A stretch of DNA of 5,000 bases from Chitinophagaceae bacterium (lineage in GTDB: Bacteria > Bacteroidota > Bacteroidia > Chitinophagales > Chitinophagaceae): positions 1 through 5,000 of the forward strand of contig DPWF01000191.1 of assembly GCA_003526435.1 (NCBI GenBank). Reading direction: 5' to 3'. Positions 1-5,000 of the stretch are shown one piece after another. Made by a program: the position numbers and the translations under genes. The notes beneath the pieces were generated by a model. That model was given only the letters and a program-made list of their open reading frames with translations. It was not told the origin of the DNA and searched no databases. Position 1 is the stretch's first letter, and each line of letters starts with the position of its first letter.

Positions 1-98
1 GCAGCAGCAGTTGTATCAGCAGCAGCTTCTTTGTTTTCACCTGATTTGCAAGCAACAAATGATGCACCCAGCATCAGAACGAATAATAATTTTTTCAT
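1..98 (-). CDS. Partial small lipoprotein, N-terminus only (runs off the left edge)
   Basis: The ATG is at 98-96 on the minus strand and the frame stays open to the window edge, giving 32 complete residues. They read MKKLLFVLMLGASFVAC and then a hydrophilic stretch rich in Lys, Glu, Ala and Thr. This is a short lipoprotein signal peptide: two lysines, a hydrophobic core and a lipobox-like FVAC, so Cys17 would be the lipidated residue after signal peptidase II cleavage. The following part (KSGENKEAAADTTAA) is low-complexity, and its GCT/GCA alanine codons give the CAG-like triplet run at the left edge. Such Ala/Thr-rich mature parts are common in small Bacteroidota envelope lipoproteins of unknown function. 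The gene is divergent from the sigma factor and shares a matching promoter-like element with it, so co-regulation is inferred. No specific function can be assigned. Confidence 0.8.
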   Translation of the reverse strand, partial: MKKLLFVLMLGASFVACKSGENKEAAADTTAA

Positions 99-126
99 TG
101 TGTGGTTTTTTTGAGTGATTTTGATG

Positions 127-156
127 TTAATACCATCATATAACAAAAGGTAACCC
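127..156 (-). promoter_or_regulatory. Putative ECF-type promoter for the lipoprotein gene (GGGTTAC-N16-GTATTAA)
   Basis: Read on the minus strand, GGGTTAC (156-150) is followed after exactly 16 bases by GTATTAA (133-127). The same two words at the same spacing occur on the other strand in front of the sigma gene. A 16-17 bp gap between two conserved boxes is typical of ECF sigma -35/-10 elements. A start site 6-8 bases downstream would leave a leader of about 22 bases before the ATG at 98. The match and spacing are seen directly; promoter function is inferred. Confidence 0.55.
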
Positions 157-167
157 GCCCCATCAAG

Positions 168-183
168 TTTTTTTTCAAAAAAA
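168..183. promoter_or_regulatory. T8-C-A7 tract between the two divergent promoter motifs (UP-element-like)
   Basis: A run of eight T (168-175), one C and seven A (177-183) lies almost midway between the two GGGTTAC boxes at 150-156 and 200-206. For each promoter this puts an A-tract on its own strand roughly 12-25 bases upstream of the putative -35 box, where UP elements or bent DNA often act. The tract is seen directly; its role is inferred. Confidence 0.35.
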
Positions 184-199
184 GTTTTCGCTGTATTTT

Positions 200-229
200 G
201 GGTTACTTTTACCCCCCTCAACGTATTAA
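200..229 (+). promoter_or_regulatory. Putative autoregulated ECF-type promoter for the sigma gene (GGGTTAC-N16-GTATTAA)
   Basis: GGGTTAC (200-206) and GTATTAA (223-229) are separated by 16 bases, the same arrangement as the minus-strand copy. Both copies also have TTTT just after the first box. The element overlaps the TTG at 198 and ends 10 bases before the GTG at 240, which argues for the later start codon. A transcript starting about 6-8 bases after the second box would have a very short leader of about 3-5 bases. Autoregulation is inferred from the position directly in front of an ECF sigma gene. Confidence 0.55.
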
Positions 230-239
230 AAGAGCATTA

Positions 240-806
240 GTGAAAGCCGATAGCAACGAACAAGCATTACTGAAAGGACTGGCTAACAATGATTCCAGGG
301 CTATTGAGACCATCTACAAAGAGAATTTCAATACCATACAGGCTTTTATACTAAACAACAACGGTTCTTACGACGACGCCAGGGATATTTTTCAGGAAGC
401 AATGATTGCGCTGTACGAAAAAGCACAAAGCGAATCATTTGTCTTAACCTGTCAAATTAAAACCTATGTATATTCCATATGCAGGCGTTTATGGCTTAAA
501 AGATTACAACAACTGGGAAGATATACTAACCAGGTGGACAGCCTGGAAGAGACTGTGCCGGTGGAAGAAGACCTCGACAACCATGAAAAACGAAACGCCG
601 CTTTCGCCATCATGGATCGGGCGATGAATAGCCTGGGTGAGCCCTGTAAAAGTTTACTCGAAGGCTATTACCTGAAGAAACTGGGAATGCAGGAACTGGC
701 ATCGGAATTTGGTTATACCAATGCCGACAATGCCAAAAACCAGAAGTATAAATGTCTGATGCGATTGAAGAAACTCTTCTTCGCACAATATAATATCGGA
801 GAGTAA
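240..806 (+). CDS. ECF-type RNA polymerase sigma-70 family sigma factor
   Basis: The 188-residue product is the usual size for an ECF sigma factor, which directs RNA polymerase to a small set of promoters. Residues 10-62 form a region-2-like domain, with DDARDIFQEAMIALYEKA at 45-62 matching the helix that binds core polymerase and the -10 element. Residues 64-95 continue region 2 (QIKTYVYSICRRLWLKRL). An acidic linker (about 105-115, EETVPVEEDLD) leads to a region-4-like domain at about 131-181, with a helix-turn-helix around KKLGMQELASEFGYTNADNAK. I chose GTG at 240 because the frame's other start, TTG at 198, lies inside the putative promoter and would add 14 residues (MGYFYPPQRIKRAL) that do not look like part of the family. 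The gene sits 5 bases before the protease/anti-sigma gene and is probably co-transcribed with it. Membership of the sigma family is clear; the exact start and the regulon are inferred. Confidence 0.88.
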   Translation: MKADSNEQALLKGLANNDSRAIETIYKENFNTIQAFILNNNGSYDDARDIFQEAMIALYEKAQSESFVLTCQIKTYVYSICRRLWLKRLQQLGRYTNQVDSLEETVPVEEDLDNHEKRNAAFAIMDRAMNSLGEPCKSLLEGYYLKKLGMQELASEFGYTNADNAKNQKYKCLMRLKKLFFAQYNIGE

Positions 807-811
807 GTACC

Positions 812-1918
812 ATGGATGATATTTTATTACTAGAAGCCATCGAAAGATACCTCAACAACGACATGAGCGTTGAGGAGCGTACCTATTTCGAGAACCTGCG
901 CAAGAATACCCCTGAAATAGACCAGATGGTAGTGGAGCATAATATGTTCCTGCACCAGATGGATATGTATGCGGCCCACCGCAACCTGCGTCATGGTATA
1001 CATGATGCACACCAGCGTTTACTGGAAAGAGGTGATATTAATGAAGGTGCTGAAATCAGCACCCGTGGCCGTGTGATTCAGTTATGGCATAAATACAAAC
1101 GTGTTACAGCCATTGCTGCCGGTGTAGGTGGTATCATCGCCTTATTCATCAGTGGTATGGTGATGTATTTTGCGCCTGCTGTGAATGGTAACCAGTTACA
1201 GCAACTGAGCAATGATATTGCCGCCATTAAAAAGAAACAACAGGTACAGGGTAACCTCATCAACGAAGTAAAAAGCAAATTACCCGAAGGTGTACGTTTT
1301 GTAAGTGGTGGTTCAGGTTTTCTCATCGATCCGAAAGGATTTATCATCACCAATGCACACGTATTAAAAGGTTCAGGTGCCATTGTGGTAAATAGCAAGG
1401 GACAGGAATTCAATGCCGATATTGTTCACATAGACCAGGAAAAAGACCTGGCCATCCTGAAAGTAACCGACAAAGAATTTATTCCCCGCAAAAGTCTGCC
1501 TTACAGTATCCGTAAAAGCAGTTCCGATCTGGGTGAAGAAATCTATACCCTTGGTTATCCGCGCAGCGAAATCGTTTATGGCATGGGTTACCTGAGTGCC
1601 CGCAGCGGTTTCGACGGCGATTCACTCTCCTACCAGTTACAGATGAGTGCCAACCCCGGTAATTCCGGCGCACCGGTACTGAATAATAATGGTGAGATCA
1701 TTGGCGTACTGAGTACCAGACAATCTTCTGCAGAAGGTGTGGTATTTGCCGTGAAGTCTAGAAATATCTTCCATATGGTAGATGCTTTCAGAAAAATAGA
1801 TACAGCCTCAGAAAAAATAAAACTCCCTACTAAATCGAATATCAGAAGCTCACAACGCAAACAGCAGATAGCTGAAGTGGAAGATTGTGTGTTTTATGTG
1901 AAAGCATTTGCAAAATAA
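812..1918 (+). CDS. Membrane-anchored trypsin-like (HtrA/V8-type) serine protease with anti-sigma-like N-terminus
   Basis: The 368-residue protein has several parts. Residues 1-75 are charged and helical (LEAIERYLNNDMSVEERTYF) and resemble the zinc-less cytoplasmic domain of Bacteroidota anti-sigma factors; there is no HxxxCxxC zinc motif and no Cys in this part. A single transmembrane helix lies at about 98-121. A linker with coiled-coil character (127-156) leads to a chymotrypsin-fold protease at about 163-320. The triad is visible as His183 (TNAHV), Asp212 (KDLAIL) and Ser285 (GNSGAP). No PDZ domain follows, unlike DegP/DegS; instead there is a basic tail (about 335-368) with the protein's only Cys at 359. 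The expected topology is N-terminus in the cytoplasm and protease in the periplasm. A GGAG (798-801) inside the end of the sigma gene lies 10 bases before the ATG, a likely ribosome site and unusual in this phylum. The protease is certain; the anti-sigma role is inferred from domain shape and gene order. Confidence 0.88.
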   Translation: MDDILLLEAIERYLNNDMSVEERTYFENLRKNTPEIDQMVVEHNMFLHQMDMYAAHRNLRHGIHDAHQRLLERGDINEGAEISTRGRVIQLWHKYKRVTAIAAGVGGIIALFISGMVMYFAPAVNGNQLQQLSNDIAAIKKKQQVQGNLINEVKSKLPEGVRFVSGGSGFLIDPKGFIITNAHVLKGSGAIVVNSKGQEFNADIVHIDQEKDLAILKVTDKEFIPRKSLPYSIRKSSSDLGEEIYTLGYPRSEIVYGMGYLSARSGFDGDSLSYQLQMSANPGNSGAPVLNNNGEIIGVLSTRQSSAEGVVFAVKSRNIFHMVDAFRKIDTASEKIKLPTKSNIRSSQRKQQIAEVEDCVFYVKAFAK

Positions 1919-1950
1919 TATCGACAGTTGGTTTGGTTTAAATAAAGAAG

Positions 1951-1977
1951 AGACCTCGCATTTTGCGGGGTCTTTTT
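1951..1977 (+). terminator. Intrinsic terminator of the sigma/protease operon
   Basis: AGACCTCGC (1951-1959) pairs with GCGGGGTCT (1965-1973) as a 9-bp stem with one T-G wobble and an ATTTT loop, followed directly by a T run to 1977. It lies 33 bases after the protease stop codon, in the right place to end the two-gene transcript. Confidence 0.9.
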
Positions 1978-2009
1978 ATGTGTAGTAGTTTTATTAAACC
2001 CTTCAGCAT

Positions 2010-2041
2010 TACGCAGAATTCGCAATGATCATTACTGCGTA
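2010..2041. other. Inverted repeat with a 10-bp palindrome upstream of the PhzF-like gene
   Basis: TACGCAG (2010-2016) and CTGCGTA (2035-2041) form a perfect 7-bp inverted repeat, and between them lies the palindrome AATGATCATT (2024-2033). The two symmetries have different centres, so this is not one simple operator. It could be a regulator site about 120-150 bases before the gene, a weak RNA hairpin, or chance. The rest of the 1978-2060 stretch shows nothing recognisable. Confidence 0.25.
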
Positions 2042-2060
2042 TCAATACTCCGCTCTAAAT

Positions 2061-2146
2061 AATCCATCTTTCGTACCCCCAGACTTTCTGACTTCCGGAC
2101 TTTCGGACTCCTCCACCAAATCCGACATCCAACATCAGCCATTTCC
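2061..2146 (+). repeat. Degenerate intergenic repeat, copy A (GACTTTCG units)
   Basis: The copy begins AATCCATCTTTCG, then has CCCCC and imperfect 8-bp units at 2082-2105 (GACTTTCT, GACTTCCG, GACTTTCG) and a final GACTCCTC. It ends with AACATCAGCCATTTCC. The order of words matches copy B at 3067-3136: CCATCTT, CCCCC, tandem GACTTTCG units, CTCCA, ACATCAG and finally ATTTCC, with small indels. It ends 15 bases before the PhzF-like start codon. It resembles a dispersed non-coding repeat; no function is evident. Confidence 0.7.
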
Positions 2147-2161
2147 TCCGTATTTTTATCC

Positions 2162-2965
2162 ATGCCTATCCCTCTTTATATCATCGACAGTTTTACTTCA
2201 AAAAAATTCAAAGGCAATCCCACTCCTGTTTGTCTGGTTCCTGAAATGCCCAGCAGTGAGGAGATGTATAACATTGCTGTTGAGATGAATTTACCTGTTA
2301 CTGCTTTCTGTTTGTTCCCTCAGCAGAACAATGTATACCAGATCAGGTATTACACAGTTACAGGTGAAATTCCAGCCTGTGGTCATGCTACGCTGGCAAC
2401 AGCATCTATTCTTTTCAAATTAACGGGCGATGCGCAGCTAACATTCAATACAATAGAAAACATCCTGCTGAAAGCCCGGCACGAAAACGGCTACAGCTTT
2501 CTTACTTATCCGAAATACAATGGCATTCCCTATACCCCTTCTGCTGCACTGATGGAAAGTCTGGGAATGATACATTACACATCGGCGCAGTTTTGCACGG
2601 AGTTGGATACTTTATTCATAGAAACAGATGACCCCGGCGTATTGAAAAGATTAAAACCCGATTACATAAAAATGACCGATGCTGATACTACCATCAAAGA
2701 AATTGTAGTGACCAGCATATCAGATACACCGGAATACGATTATTTACTCAGGTCTTTTTGTCCATGGATAGGTATTGATGAAGACCCTGTAACGGGTTCT
2801 GTACACACAGTGCTGGCTGGTTTCTGGAAAGAACGACTCGGGAAAACAAACTTAAAAGCCTGGCAAGCATCTCAACGCGGTGGTGAGATATTTGTAAACT
2901 ACTATAACGATAAAACAGAAATAGGCGGCCAGACAGTTACAGTTGTAAAAGGCGAAATATACTAA
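2162..2965 (+). CDS. PhzF family isomerase-like protein with a substituted catalytic Glu position
   Basis: The 267-residue product carries the PhzF family landmarks in order: YIIDSFTSKKFKGNP at 6-20, IAVEMNL at 38-44, the GEIPACGHATLA block at 68-79, DPVTGSVH at 208-215 and SQRGGEI at 237-243. The family has a diaminopimelate epimerase-like two-domain fold; PhzF isomerises trans-2,3-dihydro-3-hydroxyanthranilic acid in phenazine synthesis, but most members have unknown substrates. The His of the GH motif (His75) and Asp208 are kept, and a Cys (Cys73) precedes the GH as in many members. In PhzF the catalytic Glu45 sits in NLSE; here the stretch reads NLPVT, putting Val46 (GTT, 2297-2299) in its place. 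No phenazine genes are nearby, so a phenazine role is unlikely. Length is a little below the usual 260-300. The ATG at 2162 begins exactly at the family N-terminus. Family assignment is firm; activity is unknown. Confidence 0.88.
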   Translation: MPIPLYIIDSFTSKKFKGNPTPVCLVPEMPSSEEMYNIAVEMNLPVTAFCLFPQQNNVYQIRYYTVTGEIPACGHATLATASILFKLTGDAQLTFNTIENILLKARHENGYSFLTYPKYNGIPYTPSAALMESLGMIHYTSAQFCTELDTLFIETDDPGVLKRLKPDYIKMTDADTTIKEIVVTSISDTPEYDYLLRSFCPWIGIDEDPVTGSVHTVLAGFWKERLGKTNLKAWQASQRGGEIFVNYYNDKTEIGGQTVTVVKGEIY

Positions 2966-2993
2966 AGCAGAAGGCAGATTTCTGATATAGAAT

Positions 2994-3028
2994 CGCTGAT
3001 GTCTGATTTTTTTTAAAAAATCACAGCG
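2994..3028. other. AT-rich hairpin between convergent genes, possible weak bidirectional terminator
   Basis: TGATTTTTT (3004-3012) pairs perfectly with AAAAAATCA (3015-3023) around a two-base TT. The outer CGCTG (2994-2998) pairs with CAGCG (3024-3028), leaving a 5-base bulge (2999-3003). It starts 28 bases after the PhzF-like stop codon, between two genes that are transcribed towards each other. The stem is A/T-rich and no T run follows it on the plus strand, so terminator function is uncertain. The stretch 3029-3066 shows nothing recognisable. Confidence 0.35.
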
Positions 3029-3066
3029 TGCGTCCCAATAGTAAAAAGCTCGTTACACCCATAACA

Positions 3067-3136
3067 AACCATCTTCCGGACCCCCGACTTTCGGACTTTC
3101 GGACTACTGACTACTCCACATCAGACATTATTTCCA
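3067..3136 (+). repeat. Degenerate intergenic repeat, copy B (GACTTTCG units)
   Basis: This is the second copy of the element at 2061-2146, in the same orientation. It begins AACCATCTTCCGGACCCCC, has two perfect GACTTTCG units (3085-3100) followed by GACTACT-GACTACT, and ends ACATCAGACATTATTTCC. The end overlaps the last codons and the stop codon (3130-3128) of the leftward nucleotidyltransferase gene. The stop-proximal sequence may therefore derive from the repeat. Confidence 0.7.
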
Positions 3137-4030
3137 CAAGCTACCCGGATACTCTCCCGCTTCTACCAATGCATTAATACTCGCCTGCACACCCGGCGCA
3201 TCTTCTTTGTAGGTAACACCAAACCATTGCGCAGATGTAGGAATTACTTTCACCACGCCTTTACCAGACTGCACAAAATGTTTGGTAACGGTAGGTATAT
3301 AGAATTCAGATTTGAGTTCCTGTCCCTGTTCGTCTAAGAATTTTTCAAACAGCTCTTCTGCCAGACCAATAAATCCCGGGGCAAAACAGAGATAGTTCAT
3401 ACTTACCAGGCTGTTGGCAGGCAATACGGTGAGCTGGTCATTTTCTTCATACACAATATCGCCTTCAGGGCGTGCGAAAATTTTGGTACGCTCATTAATA
3501 TCGGTCAGGTTACCATCAGCACTTACATCACATACACCACGGCTGACCGTACCATTATCACTCAACGTATTTTTTAAATGATAACCAATGATGCAATAAG
3601 TCTGTTCATTGCATTGTGTGGTTAAAAAAGTATAGGCTTTGGCAAAAGCATCTTTACCATAAAAATCATCGGCATTGATCACCGCAAAGGGTTCATTCAC
3701 TTTACCCTTGCAACATAATAAGGCATGTGCTGTTCCCCAGGGTTTGGTTCTGTCGGAAGGAATGGCTCTGCCATTGGTAAAAGAACTCAGTGCCTGATAC
3801 ACATAATCAGTGGCGATACGGCCATTTAGTTTGGGCTCAAATATGGCTTTGAACTGCTCGGCAAATTCTTCACGGATAATAAACACCACTTTACCAAATC
3901 CTGCACGGATGGCATCATAAATTGAATAATCCATGATAGTTTCGCCATCGGGACCGAATGACTGTATTTGTTTCATACTGCCATAACGGCTCGCCATACC
4001 GGCAGCGAGGATCACTAAAGTCGGTTTCAC
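3128..4030 (-). CDS. Sugar nucleotidyltransferase-like protein (NTP_transferase family)
   Basis: The 300-residue cytoplasmic protein starts with the nucleotide-binding signature of nucleoside-diphosphate-sugar pyrophosphorylases: LVILAAGMASRYGSMKQ at 5-21, with the Gly-rich loop and Lys20. KPWGTAHALL (96-105) and NADDFYG (119-125) follow; Asp121/Asp122 are the likely metal-binding residues. Enzymes of this fold join a sugar phosphate to an NTP, releasing pyrophosphate. The C-terminal part (WFGVTYKEDAPGV at 269-281, then EYPGSLW near the end) is shared by a Bacteroidota subgroup whose sugar and nucleotide I cannot name. The start is GTG at 4030-4028, directly before the family N-terminus; the nearest upstream ATG is out of frame and soon stops. 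The gene is divergent from the PLP enzyme and convergent with the PhzF-like gene, so it appears to be transcribed alone. The family call is strong; the substrate is unknown. Confidence 0.88.
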   Translation of the reverse strand: MKPTLVILAAGMASRYGSMKQIQSFGPDGETIMDYSIYDAIRAGFGKVVFIIREEFAEQFKAIFEPKLNGRIATDYVYQALSSFTNGRAIPSDRTKPWGTAHALLCCKGKVNEPFAVINADDFYGKDAFAKAYTFLTTQCNEQTYCIIGYHLKNTLSDNGTVSRGVCDVSADGNLTDINERTKIFARPEGDIVYEENDQLTVLPANSLVSMNYLCFAPGFIGLAEELFEKFLDEQGQELKSEFYIPTVTKHFVQSGKGVVKVIPTSAQWFGVTYKEDAPGVQASINALVEAGEYPGSLWK

Positions 4031-4081
4031 AAAATCATTTAGTGGACGAAACTAAAACTTTCGGCCATACAATAAGATAGG
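4031..4081. promoter_or_regulatory. Short divergent promoter region between two metabolic genes
   Basis: Only 51 bases separate the GTG at 4030 and the ATG at 4082, so promoters for both genes must overlap here or extend into the coding sequences. On the minus strand TAGTTTCG (4055-4048) is one mismatch from the Bacteroidota -7 element TAnnTTTG, but no convincing -33 box is present. No Shine-Dalgarno site is visible for either gene. An ACTTTCGG at 4057-4064 resembles the repeat unit found at 2061 and 3067, probably by chance. Confidence 0.35.
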
Positions 4082-4969
4082 ATGTTGATAAATATTCAAA
4101 ATATTCATATTCAGCCGCTGCCCGGTTTATCGGCTGCAAATATTCAAACCGATATACTCCGGCTCGACCTGGTTCATCCCATAGTGAGTGGTAATAAATG
4201 GTTCAAGCTAAAGTATTACCTGGAAGAAGCAAAGACAAAGGGTGCAGGTTGTGTGGCGAGTTTTGGGGGTGCTTATTCCAACCATATTGTAGCACTGGCT
4301 TATGCGGCAAAAATGAATGGTTTTACGAGTAAGGGTTTTATCAGGGGCGATGAGGAAACAACACTGTCATCCACACTACAGGAAGCCAAAAGCTATGGCA
4401 TGGAACTGGTTTTTATTGACAGGAACCAATACAAAGACAAAACATCCATCATTAAAGCATACGATCAGCCAGCTTATTACTGGATACCCGAAGGTGGTTA
4501 TGGCATTCTTGGCGCAAAGGGCGCTGCAGATATACTGTCTGTTGCCGATAGCAGTTGCTACTCACATATTCTCTGTGCCACCGGAACGGGCACCATGATG
4601 AGCGGATTGATACTGGCTGCTCAACCCCATCAAAAAATAATCGGCATCAGTGTACTGAAAAACCATGTATCCATTGCGGAAGAAATAAAAGCATTAACCG
4701 GCCATACTACTACTGCCCGTTTTGAATGTATACATGGTTATGATTTTGGTGGATATGCCAAACATCCTGAATCATTATTAACCTTTATGTATGAACTGTG
4801 GAACAAAGAACAATTACCAACAGATATTGTGTACACCGCCAAACTCTGTTATGCAGTAAAAGAATTGATTTCAAAACAATTTTTTCCTGCCAATAGCAAA
4901 CTGCTCTTAATTCATAGTGGAGGATTACAGGGAAATCGTTCTTTGGCAGAGGGCAGTCTTCCGTTTTAA
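4082..4969 (+). CDS. PLP-dependent ACC deaminase / D-cysteine desulfhydrase family protein
   Basis: The 295-residue product has fold-type II PLP enzyme motifs. SGNKWFKLKYYL at 36-47 contains Lys39, the expected Schiff-base lysine. SFGGAYSNH at 60-68 matches the Ser-x-GG-x-x-SNH substrate and cofactor region of ACC deaminase. ATGTGTMMSGL at 166-176 is the phosphate-binding loop, and HSGGLQG at 278-284 is the C-terminal motif. Known members break down 1-aminocyclopropane-1-carboxylate to 2-oxobutyrate and ammonia, or D-cysteine to pyruvate, sulfide and ammonia. The protein is shorter than classical ACC deaminases (about 330-340 residues), and Trp-Phe follows the lysine where Thr/x-Arg is usual, so true ACC deaminase activity should not be assumed. 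The ATG at 4082 gives a short N-terminal extension before the first family motif. The gene is complete and looks monocistronic within the window. The family is certain; the substrate is open. Confidence 0.88.
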   Translation: MLINIQNIHIQPLPGLSAANIQTDILRLDLVHPIVSGNKWFKLKYYLEEAKTKGAGCVASFGGAYSNHIVALAYAAKMNGFTSKGFIRGDEETTLSSTLQEAKSYGMELVFIDRNQYKDKTSIIKAYDQPAYYWIPEGGYGILGAKGAADILSVADSSCYSHILCATGTGTMMSGLILAAQPHQKIIGISVLKNHVSIAEEIKALTGHTTTARFECIHGYDFGGYAKHPESLLTFMYELWNKEQLPTDIVYTAKLCYAVKELISKQFFPANSKLLLIHSGGLQGNRSLAEGSLPF

Positions 4970-5000
4970 CCATGTAATTTATTGCCACTGAGGACACAGA

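Noticed and set aside
1..30. CAG-like triplet repeat at the left edge as a special repeat
   Set aside because: It is explained by alanine codons in the low-complexity mature part of the lipoprotein.
198..239. TTG at 198 as the start of the sigma gene
   Set aside because: It lies within the putative promoter boxes, and the 14 added residues do not resemble the family; GTG at 240 fits better.
1078..1413. A 111-codon minus-strand reading frame inside the protease gene
   Set aside because: It is antisense to a gene with clear catalytic motifs; its product is low in motif content and rich in Pro, Thr and Cys, as is usual for shadow frames.
2025..2288. An 87-codon plus-strand reading frame upstream of and overlapping the PhzF-like gene
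   Set aside because: It runs through the repeat and the start of the real gene in another frame and shows no recognisable domain.
2162..2965. Phenazine biosynthesis locus
   Set aside because: Only a PhzF-family protein is present, with no other phenazine genes nearby, and its catalytic Glu position is changed.
2082..3108. The GACTTTCG repeats as a CRISPR array
   Set aside because: The units are 8 bases, directly adjacent and degenerate, with no spacers of regular length and no cas genes.
4785..4997. A 70-codon minus-strand reading frame at the right end
   Set aside because: Most of it is antisense to the 3' end of the PLP enzyme gene, and no domain or start signal supports it.

Overview
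The window looks like chromosomal DNA from a Bacteroidota bacterium, most likely family Chitinophagaceae. The reasons are moderate GC content, mostly no Shine-Dalgarno sites, the distinctive sigma factor with its membrane-bound trypsin-like protease, and short intergenic repeats built on GACTTTCG. This placement rests on recognised protein families and sequence style, not on a database search. No rRNA, tRNA, CRISPR array, transposase or phage gene is visible.

Region 1 (1-1977) is a small regulatory locus. A partial lipoprotein gene runs leftwards off the window. It is divergent from an ECF-type sigma-70 gene (240-806). Five bases after the sigma gene comes a membrane protein (812-1918) that joins a short zinc-less, anti-sigma-like N-terminal domain, one transmembrane helix, a linker and an HtrA/V8-like serine protease domain with an intact His-Asp-Ser triad. 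A clear intrinsic terminator (1951-1977) closes this operon. The 141-bp divergent region carries the same two-part motif, GGGTTAC-N16-GTATTAA, once on each strand. The spacing is typical of ECF promoters, and a T8-C-A7 tract lies between the copies. The simplest reading is an autoregulated sigma factor that also drives the lipoprotein gene, held in check by a membrane anti-sigma protein that carries its own periplasmic protease.

Region 2 (1978-3127) holds a PhzF-family gene (2162-2965) flanked by two same-orientation copies of a degenerate intergenic repeat (2061-2146 and 3067-3136). The PhzF-like protein keeps the fold motifs and the conserved His and Asp, but has Val where the catalytic Glu of PhzF normally sits.

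Region 3 (3128-4969) has a leftward sugar-nucleotidyltransferase-like gene and a rightward PLP-dependent ACC deaminase / D-cysteine desulfhydrase-like gene. They are divergent and separated by only 51 bp. These look like ordinary metabolic genes with no obvious functional link to the sigma locus. The last 31 bases hold nothing I can identify.
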